Source: Talpa occidentalis (Eukaryota > Chordata > Mammalia > Eulipotyphla > Talpidae). From it: a DNA stretch of 64,000 nucleotides. Below, piece by piece: positions 34,633-46,229 of this stretch. Where the stretch lies: positions 65,163,361 to 65,227,360 of the forward strand of contig NW_023605194.1 of assembly GCF_014898055.3 (NCBI RefSeq), given 5' to 3'. Numbering within the stretch: the first letter of the stretch is position 1; every line of letters begins with the position of its first letter. The notes beneath the pieces were generated by a model that worked only from the letters and a program-made list of their open reading frames with translations, was not told where the DNA came from and ran no database searches. The translations under genes and the position numbers were made by a program.

Positions 34633-36829
34633 CTTCACAACACTTTTAGACCCACTCCCCCAAATCCTAGTTTCTTGGAGGCCATAGGAAGTTTTAGTGA
34701 ATGAATACAGGAGTCAAGGCCTGGCTGGCTGGGGGAAAGTAAGTTCGCAGAGCTGTGGAGCAACTGGGCCATGGAACCCAGTCAACTGGGTCTGAGGCCT
34801 GGTCCACCAGTAGGCATCTAGAAGGCCTCTCCAAACCTCAGTTTCCTCATCTATGTTGGGTTGGGGACAGGGAGGTGGTGTTTTGAGAGACTCTTGTATG
34901 CCCTTAGGCCAGGGTCAGGACCCAAAAACATACCAAGAAAAGTGGAAGACCTGGCATGGGAGTCTAGGGACTGTGGGCAGATGGTTCTGGGTCCATCAAG
35001 TCCCCACACACCTGAGAACTGAAGGCTTTGATGAGGCAGGAGAGAAGAACACACAGGCCTAGCAAGGAGTACAGACTATGTAGCAGTGGATGCCTGCTCC
35101 TAGCAGCACCAGACTCCCTCCTGAACTAACCAGGCTACCTGGAGGCTAAAACTTGTCCAGGCCTGTCCAGGAGCGAACAGGGAATGGAAGCCCAGCTGGC
35201 CAGAGGGCAGAGGAACCTACAGAGTGGGCAAAGGAGCAGCATCTGGAGAGTTTAGACTTCTGTAACAAGGGTCACTGAGCCTGTCTCAGCACTGTCCACT
35301 TCTGCCCAGGGGCCTCTGGTCAGGGCAGGTCTCTGTACCTCACCAGTCATCACCCATAGAGGAGAGACTTTCAATCGTTTCTCATTGGGATCTTACTTTC
35401 TACACTCCACAATGTTGACATGGGTTACCCCCACTCACAAACAAGGAGCCTAAGACTCAGTGTCCGGTGCAAAAACAGCTCCCCCAAAAAAGCAACATGA
35501 AGACAGCCAAGAGGCACCTTTCTAGCCTCTCTACCACCCACTTGTTGTGGGGACCCATCTTGTTGGAGACCCCTATTACCAGCCCATCTTCTTCCCTCTA
35601 CTTCTTGGTGGCTTTTTCCCTTCACCGTCTGCTACTACACATTTTCAAAAGGTAAGGTGAACCAACCTGCTTCAGAGTGAACCTATGAAATCTGTGTTCA
35701 CAGAACACAGGACACACACATATAGAGCTTAGAGATACCCTTAAGGCCCATTTTAAGCTCATTTCCCATTTTGGTAACACCTTATTCTTCCTGACTCACC
35801 CCCATGGAGGTGGGATTTGGAGACTGGGTGGTGGGGTCTGGGAGATCAGGGGTTCCATCTAAGATAGCATATGCTTGGCCAACTCTAGACTCGTGAAACC
35901 AGGTGGCACTCACTGTAGGAGCCTGGGCACACAGGTCCTGGGGGGCATCATGGCACTGCTGACATTCCAGCTGGCCTCACAACTTCAGCCAGCCCCTAAG
36001 CTCAGCAGCCTCTCTCTCTGTTCTAGAGAGGTCTGAAGGGAGTCTGTTCTGGGCTGGAAAGCCCTGTAGTTGGAGGTTCCCACTTTCTCAAAGCACCTGG
36101 TCTCTGATACCTGGCTGTAGACTTTTATGTCCCATTGTGTCCTGAACCCACAGGTAAACTCCCTTCAAATCCTCCCTTACCTGACCACCTCACAAACTGC
36201 CTGCTTAGCTGGACCTCTAGGACGTTGCCCTCACTCTGGGAGACCCTGCTGGCCACACTCCCTTGATCAGGGAACTTTGGCCAGAGGGTGTCCTCCTGGG
36301 GACTTGGTCTCTCCTACTCAACCTGAGAGTGGGGTGAGGGCTGAATCTGAATCCTGAACCATCCACTTCCCAGGTGAGGATCAGGTCCCAGACACAGCCT
36401 CAATTCCTCTTCCCTAAAATTGGCCTCCCCTTTTTGCAACCTTTGTAAACATCTAAAATTATCTCAATAAAAACAGAAAAACAAAATAAAATTGACCTGG
36501 CTGCCCTGTCCCTTCAGACAGCTCACTACAAGATGTCCTTCAAAAGTGTCCCACAACCATCTTGGGACAGTCTTCCCTATTTGCCTTCCCTTACTGGATT
36601 TAGCAGTCCCTCCTATATGCCTGGACAGCCCCCAGGCAGAATCCCTGTGCCCTGGAATTACTCATTTGCTTGCTACCTCTTCCATGGAACTGGGTCTTAC
36701 TGTGTTGCACCTGGAGCCGATGCAAATAGCAAGCACCTGGCCCTGGCATGGAGCAGGCATGGGGCTTAGGAGCAGACCTGTTCCCATTTTAGGAAAGGCA
36801 CCAAATGGTTTGTGACCCAGGAAAGTGCT

Positions 36830-36876
36830 GGGGGCGGTGGCGGTGGGGGGGTTGGGGGGGGTGGGGGGTGGGGGTA
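36830..36876. repeat. G-rich low-complexity tract
   Basis: Runs of 3 to 8 G separated by single T or C on the plus strand. At least four G-runs lie close enough for a G-quadruplex. Confidence 0.75.
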
Positions 36877-36984
36877 GAAGGTGGCTTTTCTTCTTGGCCC
36901 GATTCCCCTGGGAAACTGATCTTTACTCACCCCTCGCCCTCTGCCTTCTGTGCCTTAGCTCAGTACTGCTCAAATGCTGTGAGC

Positions 36985-37115
36985 AACCCTCTCCGGAGGG
37001 CGTAATTATTTCCCCTTTTATGGAAGGAGAAACTCAGGCTCAGAGAGGGGAGGTCATTCATCAAGGTCATTCAGGAGGTTGGTGGCAGAGCCAGGGCTGA
37101 ACCCAGGTGTGTCCC
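36985..37115 (+). mobile_element. MIR fragment
   Basis: TTATTTCCCCTTTTATGGAAGGAGAAACTCAGGCTCAGAGAGG followed by CAAGGTCATTCAGGAGGTTGGTGGCAGAGCCAGGGCTGAACCCAGG is a well preserved MIR core and 3' part. Confidence 0.8.
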
Positions 37116-37984
37116 TTTGCCCTGTGCCCTTATCTGGAAGATTCCTTCCCACAGCCTGGGGGCAGGGCCTGGATCCAGGGAGGAGGCCAGTGGGAGGGAT
37201 AGTCAGGAATTCAAATTGGTGGAGCTGGGGGTGGGGAGGGCAGAAGGTTGGGGGAGTGGCCAGCAGTTAGGACTTAGGTAACAAAGTGAGCTACACTGGG
37301 GGGAGGGAGGAGACAGTGGGCAGGCACAGACCTGCTGAGTCAGAGATACCTGAGGGTCTTCAACAAGAGGCCTCTGGAAGGTGATTGTGAGCTGGGGCCA
37401 GTGAAGTCATCCCAAAGCATTGGACCCTAGGTGCTGAAACCCCACCCAGGACCATCAGGATTTAAGGAGAAAGAGGCCTCAGATAGGGCAGGGGGCCACA
37501 TTTTCCAGAAGAAAGGTGTGGTCAGCACTGCAAGGTCAGGCTAGATAAGGGCCACTGGGTCCAGCCTCCCTCCCTCGTGACTGTGACCAGAGGCTGCTGC
37601 CCCAGCCCGGGGGCTTCCTGGTATCCTAGTCAAGAGGGAGTTGCCCCCTCCCCCACTGCCACAGGAAGCCCCACTGGGCCCTAGTGTTGGGGGAAGTCTT
37701 CCCCCACCATACATACTCTTCCTGTGTGACCTTTGTCCACCCCCACCCCTTTAGTTACCCTAGCAGAGTCCCTGGGAGGTTCTCAGTTGCCCCTGTTCTG
37801 TCCCCAACTGGGGTTCTTTCTCCACTTCTGTTACCCTTCAGCTGCTGGAGAGGAATATCACTGGGGAAGTAGAATATTGCCCCACATTCCACTCTGGGGT
37901 ACTCTCTCTGCCCACTTTCCCCCGTCCCCTTCCATCTGCTAAGGTTCTTCTAGGTGTCTACCCACCCAGTCAAGCCAATGGGGT

Positions 37985-38105
37985 AGCTAGATATGATTAG
38001 CAACTCCATTTTACAGTTGGAAAATCAAGGCTGAGGGAGGTCAGTTCCAGGGCAGCTGACTGGCCATGACACAGCTGGGATTTGGATCCAGGTCTGACTG
38101 CTTCT
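37985..38105 (+). mobile_element. MIR fragment
   Basis: CTCCATTTTACAGTTGGAAAATCAAGGCTGAGGGAGGTCAG, then CTGACTGGCCATGACACAGCTGGGATTTGGATCCAGGTCTGACTGC, follows the MIR core order. Confidence 0.75.
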
Positions 38106-38416
38106 CCAGGAGCTTCCCCCAGAAACACAGACCTGCCTGCCTTTGTCTCCACCCTGCTGTGTCAGAGGGAAGACACGGTCCCCTCCTTCTTCCATCCATG
38201 CACCTGGGCAGGTATTGTTTAGGTACAGAACACCACAGCCTCCTGCTGACAAGCCCTGCCAGCCTAACTCTAATGGCAGAGACTACTAAGAAAGGCAATA
38301 GATGAGGGAGGGAGGCCCAGGGCCTGAAGAAGTTTTAGATCAAGCAAGGGTAGGTAAGAAAGGGATTTTTCTTGTTCTTTATTTCACAATTGGTTTTCTC
38401 AAAAATAATAAAAGCA

Positions 38417-38685
38417 GGGCCTCCCCGGGGGCGCAACGTTTGAGCTCTGGGTTGCGAAGCTGCCTGCAGCCTCTGCAGCGCCGGTTCCATCCCCGGCTGC
38501 TCCCCGGCCACCAGAGGAGGGTCCCACATGGCGCGCAGACCTCTCCTGCCTCCCGCTGCTCCCCTCAGCAGTGTACCTCGGTCCTTCTGCCTGCTCTGCT
38601 CCCCGCTCTGGCTCTGGTGAATTCTCTCACCCTCCCACGCTTCTGACTGTACCCAGTGCTTGTATAAATAAATAAATAAATCTTT
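38417..38685 (+). mobile_element. tRNA-derived SINE, group A
   Basis: Full-length copy with an A box damaged to GGCGCAACGTT and a slightly altered B box (GGTTCCATCCC). The flanks share AAAAATAATAA at 38401-38411 and from 38686, an imperfect TSD. Confidence 0.88.
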
Positions 38686-38764
38686 AAAAAATAATAATAA
38701 TACAAGTAATACATGGATGTAACAACTACAACAAGTCAAGGACTATCTTGAGTTAAAAGTGAAG

Positions 38765-39043
38765 ACTTGGGCCTCCCTGGTGGTGCAATGGGTTGAGTGC
38801 AGCGTTGTGAAGCTGTCCTGTCTGCAGCCATTGCAGCATGAGTTCGATCCCCAGCCAGGGAGCTGACCCAGATGGTGCAACAGACCTCTCCTGGCTTGCC
38901 CACTGCTCCCCTCAGCAGTGTATTTCAGTAGATCCGCCTGTTCTGCTCCCCACTATGTCGCTGGTGAATCCTCTCACCCCCTGCACCTCTGGCCTGTACC
39001 CCAGTTCTTGTATGCATAAATAAATAAATCTTTAAAAAAAAAT
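38765..39043 (+). mobile_element. tRNA-derived SINE, group B
   Basis: Full-length copy in the flank of an old L1. The 10-bp repeat AAAAGTGAAG lies at 38755-38764 and 39044-39053. Confidence 0.88.
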
Positions 39044-39148
39044 AAAAGTGAAGTCTCCTTTTCACCCCTCCCCACCAATCTGCCTTCTCCCATAAATCTC
39101 CTGCCCCAGCTTTCTCTAGTAATTTACAAGCATTCATAGGAATGAAAC

Positions 39149-39571
39149 TGTAGGGTAAGGTAAAAAGTATCAGGCTTTTCTGCCCTCCCGCCATTAGGAT
39201 AAATGATGGAACCCTGTGGTCCTGAATGCATGCCTGATGGTGGGCACCTGGAGTAGGGTGTGGGCATATGTAGATGGGATTCACCTGGGCTAAGACTGGG
39301 CTTTTAAGGATGGTGTCATGGGGACGCCAGCAGAAGCAGAGAAGCCGAGAGAAGAAGAAGAGAAGTAGAGAGAATGCCATAGAGCCCAGATAGAGTGAGG
39401 ATTTGCTGGGGGCTGGGAGGACTGCCAGCCTCCCGGCCCCCCAGCACCCCGCCTGCCATATGCCTGGAAAATCTAAATAAAAGTCCTGCAAAAGCCCCTG
39501 AGGACTCTGACTCCTCCTTTACCTGGTCTGCTGGATCAGAAAACCTGCAATGTGTCATTCCTGCCCCTACA
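39149..39571 (+). mobile_element. Solo LTR of an endogenous retrovirus
   Basis: A 423-bp block begins TGTAGGG and ends CCCTACA, giving matching inverted ends, and is flanked by the 5-bp duplication GAAAC at 39144-39148 and 39572-39576. A TATA-like TTTTAAG lies near 39302-39308 and AATAAA at 39475-39480, the expected U3-R-U5 order for the plus strand. There is no internal retroviral sequence, so it is a solo LTR left by recombination. A 5-bp TSD is usual for ERVL-type elements. The family is not identified. Confidence 0.75.
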
Positions 39572-40448
39572 GAAACACATATAAAAACTACAAATGTGAT
39601 TACATTGTACTTTCTATTCTGATTCTTGCTCTTTCCACTTAGCAGAATATCTTGGTCAATTCAACTTTTAACCTGTTACCCGTCTGCCTGATGATAGCAC
39701 CACTGCCTTCAGCTGGCTTCCTGGGCTATCCTGACTTCCCTGATGTCTTCTCTGGATTCTTGGGGAACTGGCCTCTTTCACATGCTTTCAGTGCAAATGT
39801 ATCCAAGATCCCAAAAGCTGACCTGGCTTATGGGGCTCCCTACCTCCTGGCTCTTATCTCATCATGTTCCTTGTCCCACTTGCTTGCCACCTGCCCTGCC
39901 AGTTTCCTCTGAGTTGCACTAAAGACCCTCTCTTCTGACTTTACTCTGCCTCCCACTCTTGCTTGGTCTTGGGTCTCACCTATTCACTCACATAAGCACC
40001 AAATCATTCCTGGTCGTGTAAGTATCTGGTTCTTTGGCACTGGTTGCAGGAGCAGTGGATGGTCCCTGCTCATAGGGAATCCCATCTTGTTCTAGTGAGC
40101 ATGGGAGATGGTGAGCAAGGTTGTCAAGGATGGTACAGGCAGGAGGGAAGGGGGCTCTGGAGAAATTCATACAAGGACTGGAAGGGAATTAAGGAGACAT
40201 GACAAAGAGTAAAAGGCAACTGTTTTAGGAAGAATATTCAGAAAACCATCCAGGAGCCATAAAAGAGTTGGCTGTGAGGAACTGTGTACCAGGCAGAGGG
40301 CACGGCACAGGAAAAGTCCCTTTGCTGACTTCACATACCAGGGCAGTCAGCTTCCCTGGTACAATTCAGCAAAGCAGCCCTCACCTATCCTTGCCAGCCC
40401 CATTAAGTACACTCTTGTCTCCACCCTTGACTTTGGTCGCCCCGGGTC

Positions 40449-40486
40449 ATCGCTTCTCGGCCTTTTGGCTAAGATCAAGTGTGGTC
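40449..40486 (+). pseudogene. U2 snRNA 5'-end fragment
   Basis: The bases from 40449 to 40482 match the first 34 nucleotides of U2 snRNA exactly. This includes the CTTCTCGGCCTTTTGGC stem region and the AAGATCAAGTGT part that pairs with U6. The match weakens after 40482 and the branch-point recognition region is absent. A 3'-truncated U2 of this kind cannot be functional and is the usual form of retroposed U2 pseudogenes. No promoter elements (PSE or DSE) are apparent upstream. Confidence 0.85.
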
Positions 40487-41175
40487 TCCCAGGGTCAGGG
40501 GTCTTCCATGGTCACGTCTCTGCTGTTCACTATCTGGTGTCCACCTTTAGCGTTGGTGTCAACAACTGTTGACCAAATGACAATGGAGTGTGTGACTTCT
40601 ATAGTGCTCAGGGTATTCAAGACTATGGGATAGCAAAGTGAGAGGATGCGGGGGTGTGAGGGAGGGGCCCCCAACAAGGTAAATATGCATATTGGGGGAC
40701 ATTTCTTCAGGTGGTGTGCTGATTTAAGAGGGTAAAGTAAGCTCATGCTTGGTAGAAGGGCAAGGATTTGAGATTGGCTGTATTACCTTTTTGAGTCCGG
40801 TATTTTCATCTATAAGATGGGGACAGAAACAATACCCTTCTTACAGGCAGTGATGAGAAACCGCAGGCCCAGTGTGTGAAGTGTTTTGCCCACACTTAGA
40901 GTGAAGACTCAATGTTGGGAGCCAATATCAGAAACCAGCATTTGGGTGGGGCTGCTGTCTTACAAGAGAGATTCTGCTACCCAGTTGAGTGACCTGAACA
41001 CCAGGTTCCTGCAGCACCACTCTGTCTTCTGTGTATACCACCCACATTGCCTTCCCTGTGAGAAGTGAACGAGCTGCACATGGTTTTGGAAGCAGTAGGT
41101 TGGGCACACTGAGGCAGGAGGAAAGTGGAGGGAGTGGGGGAAAGGATGTCAGGAGAAAACCCATTCATTCATTCA

Positions 41176-41456
41176 TTTTTTTTTTTTTATTATTTAAGAT
41201 TTATTTATTTATGCATACAAGAGCTGGGGTACAGGCCAGAGATGCGGGGGGTAACAGGATTCACTAGAGACAGAGTAGGGAATGGAACAGGCAGAGTGAC
41301 TGAATTGCATTGCTGAGTGGAGCAGTGAGCAAGACAGGAGAGGTCTGCTGCGCCATGTGGGTTGCTCCCTGGCCAGCTGGGGATCAAACTCGTGCTGCAG
41401 AAGCAGTGGATTGCTTCATAGTGCGGTGCTTAACCCCTTGTGCCACCATGGAGTCC
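41176..41456 (-). mobile_element. tRNA-derived SINE, group B
   Basis: Inverted copy with a perfect 15-bp TSD, CCATTCATTCATTCA, at 41161-41175 and 41457-41471. The TSD is itself an ATTC repeat, so its apparent length may be inflated. Confidence 0.92.
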
Positions 41457-41947
41457 CCATTCATTCATTCAAATTGTAATCATGCACCTATTTGGTGGCA
41501 GGCATAAGCTAGATATGGTGTAAACAAAATTAGCAAGATGAAGTTTTTCTGCCCTCATAGCAACTGCCCAACAGAATCATCAGGACTGTATCAGGGTAAG
41601 CAGCCGGGCCAGGGAGGCTTCCCGAGGAGATGGTATCAGAGCTGAGTAGGACTTTGCTAGGCAAAGGTTGGAAAAGGAAGAAGGGTGGCCTAGGCTGGGA
41701 GCCTTGGATGTTAATGGCCTGAGTTGGGAAGAGAAATCAAGGCATGTACAAGGAATGGAGATTTTTCGAAAGGAGCTTGAGCTTGATAGGCAGATTTGAG
41801 ATGTTATACCATATGGGACATACTTAAACTGAGAAAGTGTTGTTTTTTGGAAATTCAAAATTATGTGGGCATCCCATTTTTTTTAATTTACATCTAGCTG
41901 TCATGTTAAGCTGTGATTCACCCTTTTGGGATATTTGTCTTCTTTCT

Positions 41948-42250
41948 TTCTTTTTTTTAAAGATTTATTTTATTTATTTTATGCACACAAGAGCTGGGGG
42001 GTAGCCCAGAGGTGCTGGGGTGGGGGGATGTGAGAGGATTCACCAGAGACAGACTGGGGAGCAGAACAGAAAGACTGACTGAAATACATTGCAGAGTGGA
42101 GCAGCGGGAGAGACAGGAGAGGTCTGCTGAGACATGTGGGTCAGCACCCTGGCTGGGCATCAAACTCATGCTGAAGTGGCTGCCAATAGCCTGATAGCTT
42201 GATAGCTTGATAGTGCTGTGACTTAACCCCTTGCATCATCAGGGAGGCCC
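41948..42250 (-). mobile_element. tRNA-derived SINE, group B, with an internal triplication
   Basis: Inverted copy with a 9-bp TSD, CTTCTTTCT, at 41939-41947 and 42251-42259. Near its own 5' end a 10-base unit, TGATAGCTTG, is repeated in tandem (about 42191-42214), which lengthens the copy. Confidence 0.88.
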
Positions 42251-42384
42251 CTTCTTTCTGTTTTCAATGAGAAAAGATGATATTAAAAGGAACAGATTAG
42301 CTCTACTGTCCTTACCTGATCCATCCTACATAACAATCATAGTTACATTTCCCAGGACTTACCAGGGTTTTTATTCTGTACTAT

Positions 42385-42500
42385 ACCTTCCCAGTCACTT
42401 CACATTCAATTTTCTCAATAACCTACAGGGACAGGTAACACTACTGTTCTCAAATAGCTGATGGGGAAAGATGATCAGAGAGGTTGGGTCCCATACTAAA
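42385..42500 (+). mobile_element. MIR fragment
   Basis: TTCACATTCAATTTTCTCAATAACC, then GGTAACACTACTGTTCTCAAATAGCTGATGGGGAAAGATGATCAGAGAGG, resembles the MIR core (CTCACAACAACCCTATGAGGTAGG..., GATGAGGAAACTGAGGCTCAGAGAGG). It is diverged. Confidence 0.55.
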
Positions 42501-42630
42501 TATACAGAGAATGCGGAGGGAGTTGGGTGCAAAATAAACCACATTTTTGTGGTTCTCCTATCACTGCTATTATGTGTTTCCATATTATCTTCCACACTAA
42601 TATAGGTTTTACAAGATTGCTTGTCAGCAA

Positions 42631-42815
42631 AAAATTTCTTTGTATGCATAGAAGAACTGGGGTGCAGGTCAGAGGTGCAGGGAGTGAGAGGACTGACCAG
42701 AGACAGAACGGGGAGCAAAACAGGTGCACTTACTGAAATATACTGCTAAGGGGAGCAGTGGGCAAGACGGAGAGGTTTGCTGCACCATATGTGGGTTAGC
42801 TCCCTGGCAGGATAG
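42631..42815 (-). mobile_element. tRNA-derived SINE, group B, 5'-truncated
   Basis: Inverted tail and body are present from about 42631 (TTTGTATGCATAGAAGAACTGGGG) to GTTAGCTCCCTGGCAGGATAGAA. The tRNA-like 5' part with the A box is missing. Confidence 0.8.
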
Positions 42816-43283
42816 AAGGCAGTCCTCTCTGGCTATTTTCACTTAATAGTATACAAAAAATTTCCCCCAGAAGTTTTAAGTGCTTATGTAAAATTGTACT
42901 AGAGGCAGAGGAGAAAACTTGCTTGGATTTTATGAAGTTGCTTGACAGGTAATAGACTTGGGAATTGAACCTAGAGGTGGGGAAGGCTGCCCAGTAACCA
43001 GGACAGACACGGTGATGGTCTTGTTCACTGAGACTTACAAATCTCCCTGCCCCCGCCCCCAACCACATCCTGATTTTCATACTATGTATGAAAAGTTGGA
43101 AAATTTGGAGGTTAGGAAGTTAATGAAGCAGAAAAGAACTCACCCACAGGATATGAAACTGCTATGCCATTTGGGGAAGATATACCTGGCAGGGTCTGTT
43201 AAAATTGGAAATGCCAGCTTATCATTTAGTTCTTATATTCTACTTCTAGTAAATTATTAGACACAAGTAACCCTGGGAGTATG

Positions 43284-43335
43284 TAAAGCTGCTGCACCAG
43301 ATGTGGGTTAGCTCCCTGAGAGGATTGAACTCAGA
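43284..43335 (-). mobile_element. tRNA-derived SINE fragment
   Basis: GCTGCTGCACCAGATGTGGGTTAGCTCCCTGAGAGGATTGAACTCA matches the middle and B-box part of an inverted group B copy. Both ends are lost. Confidence 0.65.
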
Positions 43336-43438
43336 CCTCCCTCGTCAGGGGATATAAAAAAAAATATTTAAAAAACACTGTTTAATAGCACCAAACTGTA
43401 AATAACCTGATTAGCTATGATTAAGGGAAGAGTTTCTA

Positions 43439-43681
43439 TTTTTTTTTAAAGATTTATTTATGCATACAAGAACTGGGGTGTAAGGCAGAGGTACAGTGGG
43501 TGAGAGGATTCACCAGAGACAGAGCAGGGAACAGAACAGGCAGATTTGACTGAAATACACTGCTGAGGGGAGCAGTGGGGGAGACAGGAGAGGTCTGCTG
43601 TGCCACGTGAGCGTGGTGCAGTGGCTGGCGACAGCTAGGTGGCACCGTGTCTTTAACTCCTGAGCCACCAGGGATGCCCAG
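43439..43681 (-). mobile_element. tRNA-derived SINE, group B, internally deleted
   Basis: Inverted copy with a perfect 16-bp TSD, AAGGGAAGAGTTTCTA, at 43423-43438 and 43682-43697. About 30 bases around the B box are missing, yet the ends are intact. Confidence 0.92.
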
Positions 43682-43976
43682 AAGGGAAGAGTTTCTAGAA
43701 CCCTATACCATGGCATCTTTGTTAGCCATTAAAGAATCCATTATGGACATGAACTAGAAAGATGTCTATGATAGATTCTTAGGGGATGAAGAGCAAATGT
43801 AGTGTAAGTTCGCAGCGACTTAGAGTTTACATAGTATATTATTTTATAGTTTCAAAAAAGGAAGATTTTTTTTTTTGTAATGTGAACAGAGAAGAGAGTA
43901 AAGATACACACCAAACTTAATATTACTTCAGAGGACAGGTGCAGTGGGGGAGGGGAGAGAATTAGTGAGTTGTATT

Positions 43977-44249
43977 TATTTATTTATTTTTAAAGATTTA
44001 TTTATGCATACAAGAACTGGGGTACAGGCCAGAGGTGTGGGGGTGAGAGGATTCACCAGGGATAGAGTGGGGAACAGAACAGGTGGACTGACTGAAATAC
44101 ACTGCTAAGGGGACTAGCAGGTGAGTCAGGAGAGGTCTGCTGTGCCCTGTGAGTCACCTTCCTGGCTGGGGATCGAACTCATGCTGCAGTGGCTGCTGGT
44201 AGCTTCATAATTCCGTGTCTTAACCTCTTGTGCCACCAGGGAGGCCCCC
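43977..44249 (-). mobile_element. tRNA-derived SINE, group B
   Basis: Inverted copy with a 9-bp TSD, AGAATTAGT, at 43968-43976 and 44250-44258. Confidence 0.9.
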
Positions 44250-44429
44250 AGAATTAGTACATTTTAAAAGAAGTATTCCAGTATAACTAGAATTTCTCCA
44301 TTTAGAATGTTACTTTGAAAAAAATAAACTTTTTAAAAAAACTTACTAAAATACACTTGTATGGGAAAAAAAACTCAACCCCTAGAGAGTCTCTGTAAAT
44401 ATTTTGATGTCTTTTCTTTACTGGCTTCT

Positions 44430-44945
44430 CTATGAATATTTTGCATGCATCCAGTATGTACAATTTTGTAGTTTGCGTTTTTTTTCTTTAATATCATTTT
44501 GCGCATTTTAACACCAACAAATCTCCTTACAGACACTTCATAATGGCTGCTTAAGAACCCATCATATGGGTTACTTAACCAATCCCCAATTTCAGACATT
44601 TACTTTGTGTATGACTTTTTCATTATTATAAATGACATTGGAAAAATGTGATTGTGTATTAATTTTCAAGTGCAAACATAACGATTAAGTGCCTGTTACT
44701 TCTCAGGTATGCTCTTGGCACTGGGTTTATGGTCTGGTTAGAGTCAGATAATCAAGCACACAATTTGCAAATGTGGTTAATTTCCTCCCAACAGAATCTC
44801 AGAAGAGGAATTACTGGTTCAAGAGGGTATGATCATGTTTATAGAATTTTATTTTTTGGGTCATACTGGCTGCCAAATTCATGGTCAGTAATTTTGAGGC
44901 AACTTAGAAGTTTCCAACAGTATTTGAGAATGATTACCTATCAGA
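44430..44945 (+). mobile_element. Old L1 3'-region fragment
   Basis: Order of diverged L1M-like blocks: 'CATGCATCCAGTATGTACAATTTTGTAGTTTGC', 'CACTTCATAATGGCTGCTTAAGAACCCATCATATGG', 'CATTATTATAAATGACATTGG', 'GAATTACTGGTTCAAGAGGGTATG' and 'CTGGCTGCCAAATTC...TTTCCAACAGTATTTGAGAATGA'. A stretch at about 44690-44780 does not fit and may be an insertion. Confidence 0.65.
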
Positions 44946-46229
44946 CCCCTATGTATGTTTTTCCTGTTATCACTTGAAACTGATTTCTAATTTGGTGGGA
45001 ACCCCCCCCACCCCTCAATCCTTCAGTCATCTTATAGTTTGAGTTTGCATAATTATGGCTAGTAGAATATTGACAAGTTCCACCCCCCCCCCCAGTAGTT
45101 TCTTCAACTAGTGAGTCTCTAATGAGAGTTCTATTCATGGAATGTTACTTTTCTTCAGGTATGGTTTATAGTCCTCTTTTTCACAGGTGTTTGATATTTC
45201 CTTTCAAACTTATTATGTTCTTACTATTTCTAGGATATGTTTCTAGACTTTCTATTCCCTTCTGGGTTCTGCAGTGCACTGAATTCAGTAGTTTTATAAT
45301 TTGTTTTAACGCCTGTTAGAGTGAGTCCACCATCATTCCTTTTTTGTTCTGAGGAGAGAAATAAAAGCTGTTTTTGGCTATTAATTCTTTCAGGTGAACT
45401 TAGAATTTTGTTAAGTCTAAGAAGTGTCCTGTTAGGGATACATTAGATTTTATACATTTGGGAAGGACAGTGGTATAATCAGCCTTTCTGAGGGATTATT
45501 GCATTTGTTTTCAATTTTGACTAGTGCCAGGGCACAACTTCCCTACACAGCAAAGCTGGGTTCCGCTCAGACTTTAACGGTGGTATGTTCCTTTGTTTGG
45601 TGTTCAAAGTAGCATGAGGTCTTTTACGAACTCCCTAGAAAAGTGGCCACCACTCAAGGTCAGCTCCAGCTCTCATAAGGCCATCTGAATGATGAGTCTG
45701 GGTCTGAGAGGGCCAGCTTAGGCTCAGTTGCTTGACCCCAGAGGCCTGGAGGGGCTGCGGTCACCGGAAGGGGTTGGCTAAGCCAGGCAGGCATGCTGGC
45801 GACCTCAGGGTCCTCTCAGCAGGTAGGGCCGCCGCCCGTGGGGCATGCTGGCACGGGCCCTGAGGGGTGCTGGGGTGAGGGATAGGGGCGCCCCTTCACC
45901 TTATCCAAACTGCTCAGGCCTTCCCCTGGGGACTAGAACATGTCGCCTGCAGTCTCCCCGGCTGTGCCTTTGACGCTGGGGCCTCTGCGGGGGGCATGGA
46001 GTAGGGGTGCCAAGGTGTCCGGGAGGTGGGGCGCAAGCGACTACTGGGGGGATTTCGAGGGTCAGGGTCGGGCTTTAAAGGGGTCAGCTCTAAATGTAGG
46101 ATTTGGGGTGGGCCTGTGGGGTGCTAGGGTCCCCTATCCGGGAGCTGTGCGAATTGGGTATTTCGGGGGCTAGGTTGTTTTCCCGCCCCGCAACCTAGTT
46201 GGGTCCAAAAAGACCCCCAGGATCTGAGT

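Larger units (their letters stand above)
38686..39665 (+). mobile_element. Old L1-type fragment, interrupted
   Basis: Pieces at about 38690-38760, 39054-39148 and 39577-39665 read as one diverged L1 3' region. They include 'CCTCCCCACCAATCTGCCTTC', 'TTTACAAGCATTCATAGGAAT', 'ACATATAAAAACTACAAATGTGA' and 'CTTGCTCTTTCCACTTAGCAGAATATCTTGGTCAAT', matching the usual L1M order (...TTTTTCACTTAACAATATATCTTGG...). A SINE (38765-39043) and an LTR (39149-39571) interrupt it. Confidence 0.55.
30491..46200. other. Intergenic region between RIMBP3 and the 46-kb CpG island
   Basis: No coding exon is recognised. It holds L1 pieces (31.4-33.1, 38.7-39.7 and 44.4-44.95 kb), a retrocopy, a solo LTR, a U2 fragment, MIRs and about a dozen SINE copies. 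In about 30500-31400, 33080-34320, 34870-36980, 39930-40440 and 45100-46200 I see nothing I can name. The last of these becomes GC-rich from 45.75 kb towards the island. Confidence 0.7.
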
